A stretch of 64,000 bases of DNA from Stenopsyche tienmushanensis (taxonomy: Eukaryota; Arthropoda; Insecta; Trichoptera; Stenopsychidae). Under the pieces are notes generated by a model. That model was given only the letters and a program-made list of their open reading frames with translations, did no database searches and had not been told where the DNA came from. The translations under genes were made by a program, and so were the position numbers. The stretch lies in assembly GCA_008973525.1 (NCBI GenBank), contig WACJ01000059.1, positions 1 through 64,000 on the forward strand, written 5' to 3'. This document shows positions 24,080-34,782 of this stretch, in pieces; position 1 is the stretch's first letter; each line of letters opens with the position of its first letter.

Positions 24080-24560
24080 AAACAATAAAAGGCAGATGAG
24101 GTAGTGAAACAATATTTTGCGTCTGTTTTTTAATCGGCATGTTTGTATGACAATTGCCTGCCCCAATTAAATATATTGCCTTTTTGGAGCCTGCCATGAC
24201 TGTTTTTCTGTTTTCATGCCCAGTTTGCTGCTGGTTGAATGCGAGAATAAAAAAAGGGTAAAATAAACAGGCTGGCAGTATATCTGTTCCATTGAGGTAG
24301 GCCGGGCATCTGTCCAAAATGTTTCCACAGATAGTAATATTATCTCTCCATGCTGGAGCACATTCGCATTTGTTGCCAGAGAGCGCTGAGCGATATTATA
24401 GCTTTCATTCACGTTCGATCCATATCTTTGCCGTTCAAAATGTTTATTACACACACAAAAAGATATTCTAGCTTTTTGCCAATGCTTCTCAAATATAAAT
24501 GTTGCGGAAATGTCGCATTTTTGCAGGCGAGGCAATGTAGAGACTATTGAACACACTGAT
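24080..24560. other. Composition island, possible cis-regulatory DNA
   Basis: Near-balanced base composition across about 480 bp. Overlapping frames are open on both strands (129 codons on the - strand, 66 on the +), which usually means non-coding sequence under a different compositional regime. No domain was recognised. Confidence 0.3.
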
Positions 24561-25151
24561 CATGGAATCTTATCGGCTTGGGTTGGAGATCTTTGCATTG
24601 TCCGAAGTATTGCCTGCGTCTAGGCTATCAATTATAATTAAGCCCCTACCGGGATTTGGAATTCTGTAATCCTGTTATTGTTGATGTCTGCATCGAATGT
24701 TGCATACACATTGTGTATTTGAATGTATGAAATCTCTAGATCTAATGTGGTTCCGTATAGTGTTTGTTAGCAAATTTTTGGATCTATTGCCTGACAATTA
24801 TTTGACAGTGATGAAATCAGATCTAAATTTGAAATTTTCCATTGTATTAATTAAAAAGGATGCATTTATCGCACCTAATAATATTATTTAAATTTATGGC
24901 AAAAATGTCTCGATTGAGAATTCATATCTTGGAGATGAACTCTGCGCCGGATGGGTCATTACTTTTATATGATTATAGTAACCTTTCATCTGGCCCCACA
25001 ACAACTTGCAGAAAAATTGAATGTTTACAAATTATCCGTAATATACATAATTACCGAATAACTTATCGGATACTACTATATGCGGATCTTTGTTCATCGG
25101 ACAAAAAACGAACCATTTGTGGATAGAAATTTAACGATTGAAAAAAAGTAG

Positions 25152-25280
25152 GTTGGAAATAATAATATTGTAAGAAAACGACATTCATCAACCTCCGGAG
25201 AATTACCTCCTTCTGCATCTAAAGAAGATTTGTACCAGAGAAAGTCATTGAGGAAGTCAGAAGTAGATTCGTGTGGATAA
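25152..25280 (+). CDS. Candidate terminal exon, unidentified protein tail
   Basis: Forty-two codons open from a TAG at 25149-25151 to TAA at 25278. The peptide contains RKRHSSTSGELPPSAS and ends SLRKSEVDSCG. It is Ser/Lys/Arg/Glu-rich with basophilic-kinase-like sites, the look of a cytoplasmic C-terminal tail. The AG just before could be an acceptor, but the tract is A-rich rather than pyrimidine-rich. The opposite strand is also open (25094-25312), and its reading contains a possible GTAATT donor, so the coding strand is uncertain. No family was recognised. Confidence 0.25.
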   Translation, partial: VGNNNIVRKRHSSTSGELPPSASKEDLYQRKSLRKSEVDSCG

Positions 25281-26445
25281 TAAAATTGTTGGATTTTCTT
25301 CGTTTTTGGCACAATTCCATTGCAAATATTTATTTTAAATTTTAAATATTTGCAGAATGCTCTTTATGATTCCTTTCCATTGTAATAATTAAAGTGCTTT
25401 TGTTGGCAGTTTGATAGCCATAATGAAATTAATTTAAATAGTTGATCTGACGGAATCTGCATATAATGATATCGGATATTACGATTCAATAAAAGTACGA
25501 GAATTCAATAGATGCCCATATTTGTTTCGTTATATTCAATTAATCATTTCATTGATATTGTCATTATGATGTTTTCCATTAATTTCAATTTTGAACAGTT
25601 TTTCGACAAGCTAAACATAATCAATGTCAATAGTTTTAGATAATGTTATATGAAAAAACTGTTTATGATCAAATTAAGCTTCCATTTAAGCCAAAAAAAA
25701 AGATTGATCAGTTAAAAATATTATTATGTACTAATCGACTTACCTAAGTCTATGGTTGAATTAAATGCTAAATCATTGCAGAATCATCACAAAAACTTAG
25801 AATTTCATAGACTTCAATACATAAATATTTATTTATTTATTCATAACTTGATACACAGAAAGTTCACCTTGTTGATAAGAAATAATGATAATTTTAAACA
25901 ATAGAAATGGTGATTATATTGCAAAGATACGTCCAGTCCAACACCTGAACCTGGCTTAACCAATAGAGATATGTGATTTGCTTGATGCGATGTATAAGAA
26001 AGTATCTATTTTGAAATAGATAAAAATGTATTGTAATAATTAAGGAATGCCTTACTAGATATTTAAAAGAAATATCCAAATTCAATTAATAGAAAAGGAA
26101 ATTGATTTCATTATGATGCAGTCTTTTACCACAGAAATAATTATAAAAAATATTTTGATATCCTTTCATTTGTGTTAAAAAATAGCATAAATTGATTATT
26201 TTGTAATCAGTTAGATTAATAGAACCAATAAGAGGCGAAAAATAATAGTTATGTATGAGTTTTTTCAAAAAAAATAATATTTAAATACGATAATTCTTTA
26301 GATAGATGTTATATCTTGTTTAAGATAGTACATGTTTACATGGGAGCAGGGTCTGTATCCTTGAATTTTATGGATCTTTTATAAAATTTCTATACGGTTT
26401 TTTTTCGCGTAAAATGTTTATTCAAACTCATTCACCTTTTTTCAG

Positions 26446-26614
26446 TATTGGTAATGTAGAATGTTGTAAAAGCCCCTCACAATATGTTGGAGCCGCGCCT
26501 TTCAAATCTATTTGTGTTCCCAGGGGTGGAGCTGATGCCTTTGCATTACAACCCTATTTCAGATTATACCCACATTGGAACAATGGCGTGATGTTACCCA
26601 TTATTTTCCCCTGA
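26446..26614 (+). CDS. Candidate terminal exon, unidentified
   Basis: A good acceptor (CACCTTTTTTCAG, ending at 26445) is followed by 56 open codons to TGA at 26612-26614. Composition is unlike the AT-rich background: the peptide contains PSQYVGAAPFKSICVPRGG and ends NNGVMLPIIFP. No domain was recognised, no upstream partner exon was found, and a non-coding conserved element would look similar. Confidence 0.28.
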
Positions 26615-27845
26615 AAAATGCGTGAAAAAAAAAGAAAAAAGTGTACATAGTGCGGAATAAAAAAAGGTTTAGATTAAAATAAATGTCATGCATTTGGCGA
26701 TGAAGATATTAGACAAAGAGTAATACGGAAGGAAAGTCAACTACGAAGGATATCAAGAGGAAAACTTCCAGTTTGAATAATTCCTATCGAACAAAAGGAA
26801 ATATAGGGATATTTTATGTCTCCTTTATAAAAAGCGAATTCTCCAACATAAATGTATTACGCAAATTTTTCATAGTTCTTTCGGCGGGCGAAGAATTTAC
26901 ACACTAATATGTACGCGAACAAAATGAATTCACGCCGAAGCGAATGTAAATTGCTAAAAGTCGGCGAATTTTCGCAGAATAAATAAACATTTTATTGTAC
27001 ATTTGTGAAAACGATAAATTAAAAGAACTGTTATGAAATTCTTCGGGCAATGCGAGAAAACAGTTGCTGCTACCCTCGACTCTAAAGAATATTAAGATTT
27101 TCATGGACACATATATCATATGATTTCTAGATTTAGGAGTCGGCTCTAATTTTAAGATTTCAACGGGAATTTACAATAATACAAATAAAACAGTGATTTC
27201 ATTTCCTGATGTTTTATACAATTTTGTTTTTAAGGTATAGTCTTTTGAAGATTCGCCTAAGATAAAGACTGTTTAAATATTTCACGATTTCATTACTTTT
27301 AATAATATTATATCAGCACAATCATATTGTTTTAGATACTTTTATTCCCATTTTTGCAATACGTTATTATTGGTAGTTAAAATACTAAGAGCTTCCATAT
27401 AAAATGTCCAATGTTAGAACAAAGATCAATAAAAATAACATTTTCCATTTTCATTCAGAACTTCCTCACATAACAGGTTAAGGGACGTTTCTACCTGGTT
27501 GAGCCTAAAAGTTATCGTTTTTTAACAATGAAAAATATTAAATATGACTAGGCTATATTTATTTGAAATAAGTTTGACAAAGTATGGTAGTGGAATTGGG
27601 GGAAGTTCTGGACAGGTGATTTCAGTAGAAAATAAACGTATTTTTACTTTGTATAATATTGTATATAGCTTATACTAAGATTTAATTATAGAATTAATTA
27701 TAGGGCATATAGGAGCACTTCCATAAGCTTGGAAATTCGAGAAATACGCGCTTAAAATTGAATCGAAGTTTACGTGCGAATAAAATAAAAAGTTTAATAG
27801 TAACACCTAATCTGCTATGCCAGAAGTATAAAGGATACCTTCTTT
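26615..27845. other. Intergenic DNA, no gene seen
   Basis: AT-rich, with a less biased patch at about 26880-27080 containing several CGGCG/CGCCG words. No coding frame or RNA gene was recognised. Confidence 0.4.
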
Positions 27846-28179
27846 TTATTCAAAAACATCTTTTTCAGATGATTGCTTTAATTTTTGAGTCGATCTTACC
27901 TCTTTTGATGCTGCGGAATGTGCAGCGTCAGCTTTTTTTACGCGCACCATAACCCTTTTCTTAACAATTATTTTTGTTTGAAGTTCAAGTATGATGCCCA
28001 TCATTTCCATCATACGCAACAGGAAGGTAATACCTTCGTTGAAAATACATGCGGTAATAAAAGTTGCCAGTTCGATAATTTTCTTCGAGCAAAAAATATG
28101 TTCTGGAGCCAAACGCTAGAAGGCAGCGCTGAAACTTTCGTTATTATTTTTCGTATGTCCGCCCAAACAGCATTGCAAC
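27846..28179 (-). pseudogene. Mutator-like transposase remnant, 3' part
   Basis: On the - strand from 28179 the frame reads CCLGGHTKNNNESFSAAF, then a TAG, then RLAPEHIFCSKKIIELATFI and CIFNEG further on. This matches a transposase-like family widespread in arthropods and cnidarians (Mutator-like transposase domain) with the string CL-x-G-x-TQN-x-NESFNS followed by PK-x-x-F and FN-x-G. A Trp-type position has become a stop. The frame continues to 27846. It is separated from its 5' part by the hAT insertion at 28180-29167. Family naming is from memory; that it is a broken transposase is more certain than the exact clade. Confidence 0.6.
28172..28179. repeat. hAT target-site duplication, left copy
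   Basis: ATTGCAAC, immediately left of the element terminus TAGGGAATCC. It is identical to 29168-29175. Confidence 0.85.
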
Positions 28180-29167
28180 TAGGGAATCCAATCCCAAGCC
28201 AAAATTTCGATCCCGGGATTTCGGGATTTCATTAGACAATCCCGGGACCAGTCACGGGATCCCGGGATTGGGATTTTCAATATTTTAAGAAATTACCGTG
28301 ATGAATTTGATCAAAAATTACTAATCAGTCCATTTGTTCAATATAAAAAATCACTTGAAGGCCAAAGAATTTTATTTATTTAAGAAAAGATAAAAATACA
28401 ATTCAAAAATAGATAAATAAAACACTTAAAAATTCAAATATTTTGAAAATATGCCCGAAGTAAAATTAACATTAGTGTTTCGTCATTTAGTCGTCATCTG
28501 ATTTTGGAAGTCAGACAACTTGCTGCTGAAAATGCACGCTCAGTTTCCACAATCGTTGGAGGTATTGTCATCAGATATTCAAATGCTAGTTCGAGTTGAT
28601 GATCGCATGAGCCCTCATTTTCGTATAACACCATCAATGTGATTGATAAAATTCTTTTCTGCTGAGACACGGACTAAAAATCGCAAAATTCCCGATTTTC
28701 CGACAAATTATTTATTTCCGTCGCTGCAGATGAATACTTATATACTATAATACTTTGATGTGATTCGTAATTATATTACGAAGGAACACAAAAAATCTGA
28801 ACCCCGTATCTATTATATTTCATATCGATATTCCTTATTCGTCGAGGTGTAGTAAATACATCACCGGTAGGGAAAGGTTACTATAACAATTTGAAAAACA
28901 TACATGTACGCTATGTATGTATACATAGATTAGACAGTCACTGCTCCAATGCGTCGCCTAAGTTTGTCAATTAGTAATTACGCCACCGTTTCCAAGCGTC
29001 CAGATTTCTTCGGGAATGTCTCGATTTAGTAGCCTTTATCGTGTTGGTGAGGTGTACGATTTTTGTTAAATAAAAATTTCAATCCCGGGATTTTCGGGAT
29101 TACGTTTTCTAATCCCGGGATTCTTAATTACCTAAAACTGTCCGGGATCCCGGGATTGGATTCCCTA
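28180..29167 (-). mobile_element. hAT-superfamily DNA transposon, 988 bp, defective
   Basis: The termini are inverted repeats starting TAGGGAATCCAATCCC on each side. Subterminal GATCCCGGGAT/AATCCCGGGATT words are repeated several times at both ends. Perfect 8-bp duplications (ATTGCAAC) flank it, which together are diagnostic of hAT. A remnant of the transposase C-terminus lies inside on the - strand. The clean duplication and good ends suggest a fairly recent insertion relative to the frame it interrupts. Confidence 0.9.
28454..28600 (-). pseudogene. hAT transposase C-terminal dimerisation motif remnant
   Basis: On the - strand the frame reads EYLMTIPPTIVETERAFSAA, then SCLTSKIR, a TGA (28494-28496), and RLNDETLMLILLRAYF. 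This is the conserved hAT C-terminal block (ERxFSxAG...TxxRxxL), including its final leucine-rich helix. One in-frame stop is visible. The N-terminal zinc finger and catalytic acidic residues are not detectable in the rest of the element, so most of the gene is deleted or eroded. Confidence 0.75.
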
Positions 29168-29410
29168 ATTGCAACAGATCGTCTGACAACAGATCTGAAT
29201 ATATAGGACGAAAGAGTTTCTGAAACTCAGTTGCAAGTGGTTGTTCTTGTTTGAAATCGCGTGATTTGAAGGTTTTCGTTTCTCCGTCGCCTATGTAGTT
29301 GGCATATTTTAACACCGTATAGCTCTTCGGATCATGGATTCGTTTCGATAATAGCATTAGCTTTCTTTTTTCCAACACTTTCAAGGCAATCAAGTAAAAC
29401 CCATGAATGT
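29168..29410 (-). pseudogene. Mutator-like transposase remnant, 5' part
   Basis: This is the - strand frame upstream of the hAT insertion. It includes KRIHDPKSYTVLKYANY, then QPLATEFQKLFRPIYSDL and LSDDLLQ, where it meets the 8-bp duplication (29168-29175). In the family, a segment of this kind precedes the CLxGxTQNxNES motif. Removing the hAT element with one duplication copy brings LSDDLLQ directly in frame with the CCLGGH string at 28179, so both parts were one ORF. Further upstream the frame degrades. The start is not identifiable. Confidence 0.58.
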
Positions 29411-31720
29411 AGACATTACAAATTCCTAAAATTTTGTTAAAAAAGACTCAGGTTCACTTATCAATGACAGATTTGCAACGATCACTAGTATATAATGTTA
29501 ATTTTATCACTCACTCATAGATCATTCCTACCAAAAAAATCCTATTTGAATTAATCATAAATTAACCATGCTGGAAAGATAATAGAAAATCTACAAATAA
29601 ATGATCCTTTTCCTAAGAAAATGTTTTTTTCATGGAGATGGCATGGCTATGTTCGATAATAAATATGGCATTAAATGAAAATTCATTATTGACTTTGAGA
29701 TGCTTAAGTAGGATTCTAAAAACAAAGTATATTATTTCAAATTCTCCTAAGTATTTATACACTAATTGATGCTTTATAACGATGCCGTCTAATTACTTAA
29801 TCATTACTCTGATGTAGATCTGTTTTACGTGACGTCAATCGGATATTTTAAGACAGCTGAAATTGAATTTGTACAACAATTATGTGCGATGTTTTTCTAT
29901 CTCCAAATTTGATCTGTATTTTGGATGAGGGGATAAATAAAAAAGGTCTCGGAGGCTTGCTGTGATATTATATACCATTTAAGCGTGATTTTATAAGGAT
30001 TGATTTGATCATGGAGCCATGTGGAAATGTTTGATATGGTTTGTTTTGAGTTGTTCGCTCAGCATTGAGTCACATGTGCTTGCTTAAAGAATAATTTATG
30101 ATTGTTTCCATTTGAAAATGCAGTCTTTTACTTTTAATTTTGCGAAAGTGGCTGTATGTATTTTTAAAATGGTTCCATATAAAGTGCAAATTGGACACTC
30201 CATAAAGGTAGAAGCGTAATGGGTGCAACTAAAAATATTTGTGACGCACGTGGCAAGGACGTTGTTGACGTACGTGGTTCTGTTCCACGTTGAAAGTTTT
30301 ATGTAGACATTTTTAACAGATGTTAAAAAAAACTTTTTATAGACTCACATTACTTTAATTGAATTTAATGGCAATTTCAATTAAGTTACATAATATATAG
30401 TATTATTAACGCAGATAGAAATAGTTTTAAGAAAATTTAGTATCTTCCAGATCAATAATATAATAATGCAAATTTATTAGAATAATCTTCAATTGCAATT
30501 CATATTATTTGCATGTATGGTATCATCGGTATTACGTATGTTATTGTTATTGGAATGCAATCAACGCTCAAGTCCATTACATAGATTCCTTGCTTATAAT
30601 GAATGTTTGACAATTGATATTGAATATATATGTTTTATATTTTTATAAAATATGATCTATTTGCATGACTCAATTGTATGCTATAAATATAAAAAAATAC
30701 AGATATATACGTATGAAAATTGTCCAAAAATATATACAAAAGTATACGAACATAAATAAATTTGGTGGGTTTTCACCCCTGTTTTAGATTCACCCTTTGT
30801 CCGTGTAAGCCTTCGTTCTCAAACATCTTTATTTTTGAATGCAAAAGGTTTGATAAATATTGTGTAATAACGTTTAATGTTCTTTTTGTTATTGTAAATG
30901 ATTAAGATAGATTTTGTTAAAAGACATAAAATTCAATTTTATGCTAATGGAGTTCTATTACATCATTCGTGCTTCTGTGGAAACGGTAATAGTATAAAAA
31001 TTTCAGAAAAACCCAGTAGGAAACTGTGGGGTCCATTTTATGATTGAATGGAAATTTTTATTATAAAATGCAAATTTAAACAATAATTCGGAATGCTGAT
31101 GATAAGCTCTAAGGTGCAAATTTAAATATATGGTCTATTAATTTGTGTTTCCATGGGATACCGAAGTGGATCATAGCAAAACTTTGCAAAATATGTTTTT
31201 TAGCGCTTTGGCTGCTAAGAAATATTTTGTTGGCTATCTTCCTCTCTCTAATTTGATTGCGCTAACGTCGATCGTCGTTAGCAGTAATTGCTAGTTTCAC
31301 AATCGACGATGTATCATATCTTAGCACTATAATAGTTAAGTTTTGTATTATCATTTACAACAAAGCATCGAATGTAAAACTAATTTCAAAATATAAAATG
31401 AACAATAACATACAAATTTTCATATAGTACAATATTTATAAATCAATTTCAATTCTGATCGACGACGACGAATTAAATTCAAGTTAAAATCTTTCCATTT
31501 TGTGGCATCATTTAATTATTTATTAATCTCTGAATAATCTACAATCTATAACGGATATGCCATCATAAGTAGATGATAACAATAATGGCTTATTAATAAT
31601 CTAATAAATTGACATTAAATCACAAATTAAAGAATTGGATTACCTCAACATTGGATTGAAATTGATAACACTTGATCTGGTAAAAGGTGAGATTGCTTGC
31701 CGGCACGTATTGTAGAGATC
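29411..31720. other. AT-rich intergenic DNA, no gene seen
   Basis: It contains the ACGTGG motif cluster at 30242-30290 and an imperfect palindrome near 31260-31283 (GCTAACGTCGATCGTCGTTAGC). No protein or RNA gene was recognised. Confidence 0.45.
30242..30290. promoter_or_regulatory. Cluster of ACGTG/E-box-like motifs
   Basis: TGACGCACGTGG (30242-30253) and TGACGTACGTGG (30266-30277) are 11/12 identical and spaced 24 bp apart. A CCACGT in the opposite sense follows near 30286. The core ACGTG is the site class bound by bHLH-PAS factors, and CACGTG is an E-box. A role is inferred only from motif clustering. Confidence 0.3.
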
Positions 31721-31724
31721 GTTT

Positions 31725-32230
31725 CAATATTGAAGAGAAGAGATGTGATTTATATGAGTAATTATTAGGTCGTAGGCAAAGTGGAGTCCAGAGCCATAGC
31801 AGAAGCTCTTCCGATTGATGACGGGATAAGAGCTGGGCATCAAGATCAGGAAATTAAACACGTTCGGGCAATCAGGAGGTTTATTAATCAGCAGCGCCCC
31901 AATTGTGAGCGGTGCTTGAGGGCCGCTCATTCGCGGCATTAATTAAATTAACGATGACAAAGCGAGCGCGTCTGAAGCAGTTGCCACTCTTGCTTATCGC
32001 CATCACTTTTATACGCGGTATCGCAACAATATTGTGAAACACAATGGCCTGCTCACTCAATCCCAATTGGCCTTATTGTGGGTCTGATTGCCACCATCAC
32101 TCATACGAGATTCACTCACTAACTACCTGGAAACAATCGTCTAATTGTGCATTACTGCGTGCCTTCAGCTCAATTTAGATTCATGTGCTTCTGATGCTGC
32201 AAAAGACATCAAAGAAACGGGAAACCCTCG
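31725..32230. other. Composition island, possible cis-regulatory DNA
   Basis: About 500 bp of balanced composition rich in ATTA/TAAT homeodomain cores (TTAATTAAATTAACGATG near 31940) and CCAATTG words. Short overlapping frames occur on the - strand only. No domain was recognised. Confidence 0.33.
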
Positions 32231-32312
32231 ACATAAACTTACAAATTGAACGTCATTCAAATAAACTAGTGAAAGGCTTCTCAACTAATGTGTACCACAA
32301 ATTGGATATAAA

Positions 32313-33230
32313 CGTCTTCTCACTTTAGGCGCCTCAAAAATAGGCTATTTTCACGTTTTTTTTTCGAGGATTTTCGCTAAAAATTATGAGATAAAATGAA
32401 TCTTATGTAATAAATACATCTTTCAAGTAAATGAAAAAAAAATATTTTTATTTTTTTGAACAATTATTATAATAAAACAGTAGCATCGAAAAACCCGTGT
32501 AGAAATGTTATGTTCGTGGCTTGTTGATGGTATCTCCGAGATGGGTCATTTGAAACTAAAAAATAAAACAGTTTTAGATTTAGTATATTAGTGGCTATAG
32601 CGCATATCATCAGATTTTTGATATTTGCGAAAATAACAAAATGGCGCACGTTTTACGAAAAAGTAAAAAAAAAAACGTGTTTTTTTTGCAGTTTTTTGTA
32701 AAAAAAAATTACTTAAAATCAAAATTTCAAAAATTTGATGATATGCGCTATAGCCATAACTATGAAGAATATGTCATTCAAATTTCATGACAATCGGCGG
32801 GATAGTTTCCGAAATTTCATCAACAAGCCACCGAAAAACCTTGTTTTGAGATAAACGCGTTTAAAGTTTTGGTTGCAGAAAAATTGCCCAGACACAGCTG
32901 TTGAAACACTCGTTGTTATTTTGGGTATTTCCTCCGAAGATCTTCATAAATTGGTTTCAAAACCCCGTGAACATCCTCAGCTAGAGCAGAAGGATGTTTA
33001 AAAGTTTCTATCTGATTGTTTTTCACCACTTTCTTGCACTTGCACCATGAGTCTGAACAATACGTATGCAGCCTGGTGCTCTCAGGTAGTCACCTAACGA
33101 TCGGCCAAAAATGTAGTTAGACTCGTCCGATCTTTATGAAATTTCGATATAACATTTTTGAAGATATGTACTTTTAAAATTTAAAATAAAATAAAAATCG
33201 ATTTTTTTAAATTTGTAAAGTGAGAAGACG
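32313..33230. mobile_element. Foldback-type repeat element
   Basis: CGTCTTCTCACTTTA at 32313-32327 recurs inverted and exact at 33216-33230. Inside lies a large imperfect inverted repeat: left arm about 32511-32632, right arm about 32719-32840. The perfect core GGCTATAGCGCATATCATCA is at 32593-32612, with its complement at 32736-32755. GTGGCTTGTTGAT lies near the outer edge of both arms. The loop is A/T-run rich. A further TTATAGCGCAT occurs just right of the element (about 33294). No transposase was seen. Confidence 0.55.
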
Positions 33231-33889
33231 CCTTAAATGTATGCCGACTAAATCGCATCTTTAAAGTGAACTCAAAAATATTTTTTTGGTTATAGCGCAT
33301 ACTTTTATTAGATGTTATATTTATATGTTTATATATAAATTTATTCATTTCATGTTTAACGAATTTTTATTGAAGTTGTTTGAATAATGTAATTTTTTTA
33401 AGGGTGTAATAAATTAAATCTATTTGTTTTTATGGAATTGAATTACTTTGAATGATTTTGATTGATGTCTTAAATGCTTAACGCTTAATCATATTTTTTG
33501 AAGGTTGTAGGGTTTCCAACTTACGTTTCAATGGATGGTCATTCTGGATGAGAATTGGGTCATGAATTGATCACGTTCCATTTATTGATGTTTGAATGTA
33601 ATATTTCCGTGCGTGACAGAAATCCATTTACAGGGAAGAACTTCCGAGGATCATTTAAAAGCCTTTGGAAACTTTTTAGTTTTATAAAGCACTTCCATTT
33701 TGAAGTCGTCTGCAAAACGAGAAAATTCATAAATTTTTATGGCAAATCGACGGTCGTCATCGAAATAAAAAGGACGTCATACCGAGAACGAGAAATTGTA
33801 TTTCGTACGATACGATTCTGAATTTGTTAATTCAATATGTTTTTATAATAAGTTTTTCTCTGGAAAAAGAACGTATAGGCTCGTTAAAA
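33231..33889. other. AT-rich intergenic DNA, no gene seen
   Basis: An 88-codon frame at 33555-33821 (+) has no recognisable domain or splice partner. I do not count it as a gene. Confidence 0.4.
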
Positions 33890-34340
33890 TGGCCTTTGTC
33901 AAAAATTTGAATAGTCAGCCAAAGCCCAAAAACGCATATCCATAAACACTTGAAGTTTTTATGGCTCAATAATTATAAAAAAGGCCGCACGTATACATTT
34001 TTTGGCTCGGCATTCAGGAGGCTGCGAGGCAAACTACCCGGAGTTAAGCAATAAATAAAAGTGGGCGGTAGAAAAATTAAGGTGAACGTAATTTATTGCG
34101 GTCAGTTTATTAACGAATTTAAGGGTGGGAGGCTTTGGGGGTTGGGGGTGTTCTGGACCACCGTGGCTGGCTGCCAGAATGCACCAATGTGCATAATCTG
34201 GTGCAAGCATCAGTTAGATAATTCAAACATATACAGATATAAATGCGACCTGCGCCGGGAATCATTGCCATTATACGGAGGGACTGAGATAGTCTGTGTT
34301 TTTCGAATAATAACCATCTCTGAAATGCAGTGCTAATAAA
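33890..34340. other. Composition island, possible cis-regulatory DNA
   Basis: About 450 bp of lower AT content, with a G-rich run near 34125-34165. A 91-codon + strand frame (34061-34336) crosses it without any known motif. AT-rich sequence bounds it sharply on both sides. Confidence 0.3.
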
Positions 34341-34690
34341 AACTTGAATTCAAAGTGGACTAAAATATTTAAAGTGATTTAAAAAAATATTATTTGAGTA
34401 AAATACAGGCAACACTGCACTTTCATATAATTCGCTATTTTATACATTTGTAAAATTTTAAATAATTTAAAAAAAATGCTATTTGCCGCATACTATTCAT
34501 AAATCAAACAGTTATAACTCAATTTAAACGATATTACGTACGTATTATAATTAATCAGGTTATCAAAGAAATTGGCAGGGAAGGTGTGCTTGCATAAAAT
34601 ATTTTAGGAAGAACTAGCCCTGGACCTGGACTAACTAAGAAACGTCTGGTATAATAATTGAACTGTCACAGTAACAACTTTTCTTTCTAG

Positions 34691-34782
34691 TGCGTGATAA
34701 GCCCTACGAAAAGAGGGAGGGTTTTAAGCCCAGCGTCTTTGAACCTTGGTCAATGTGTTTTTTCTACGCTATGTTTGATTAA
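34691..34782 (+). CDS. Candidate terminal exon, unidentified
   Basis: A strong acceptor (CTTTTCTTTCTAG, ending at 34690) is followed by two bases of a split codon and 29 codons to TAA at 34780-34782. The peptide starts RDKPYEKREGFKPSVFEPWS and ends FFYAMFD. The residue mix (Pro, Trp, Arg, Glu) is protein-like and not the Asn/Lys/Ile mix expected here by chance. An overlapping frame is also open to 34800. No partner exon was identified and no family recognised. Confidence 0.28.
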
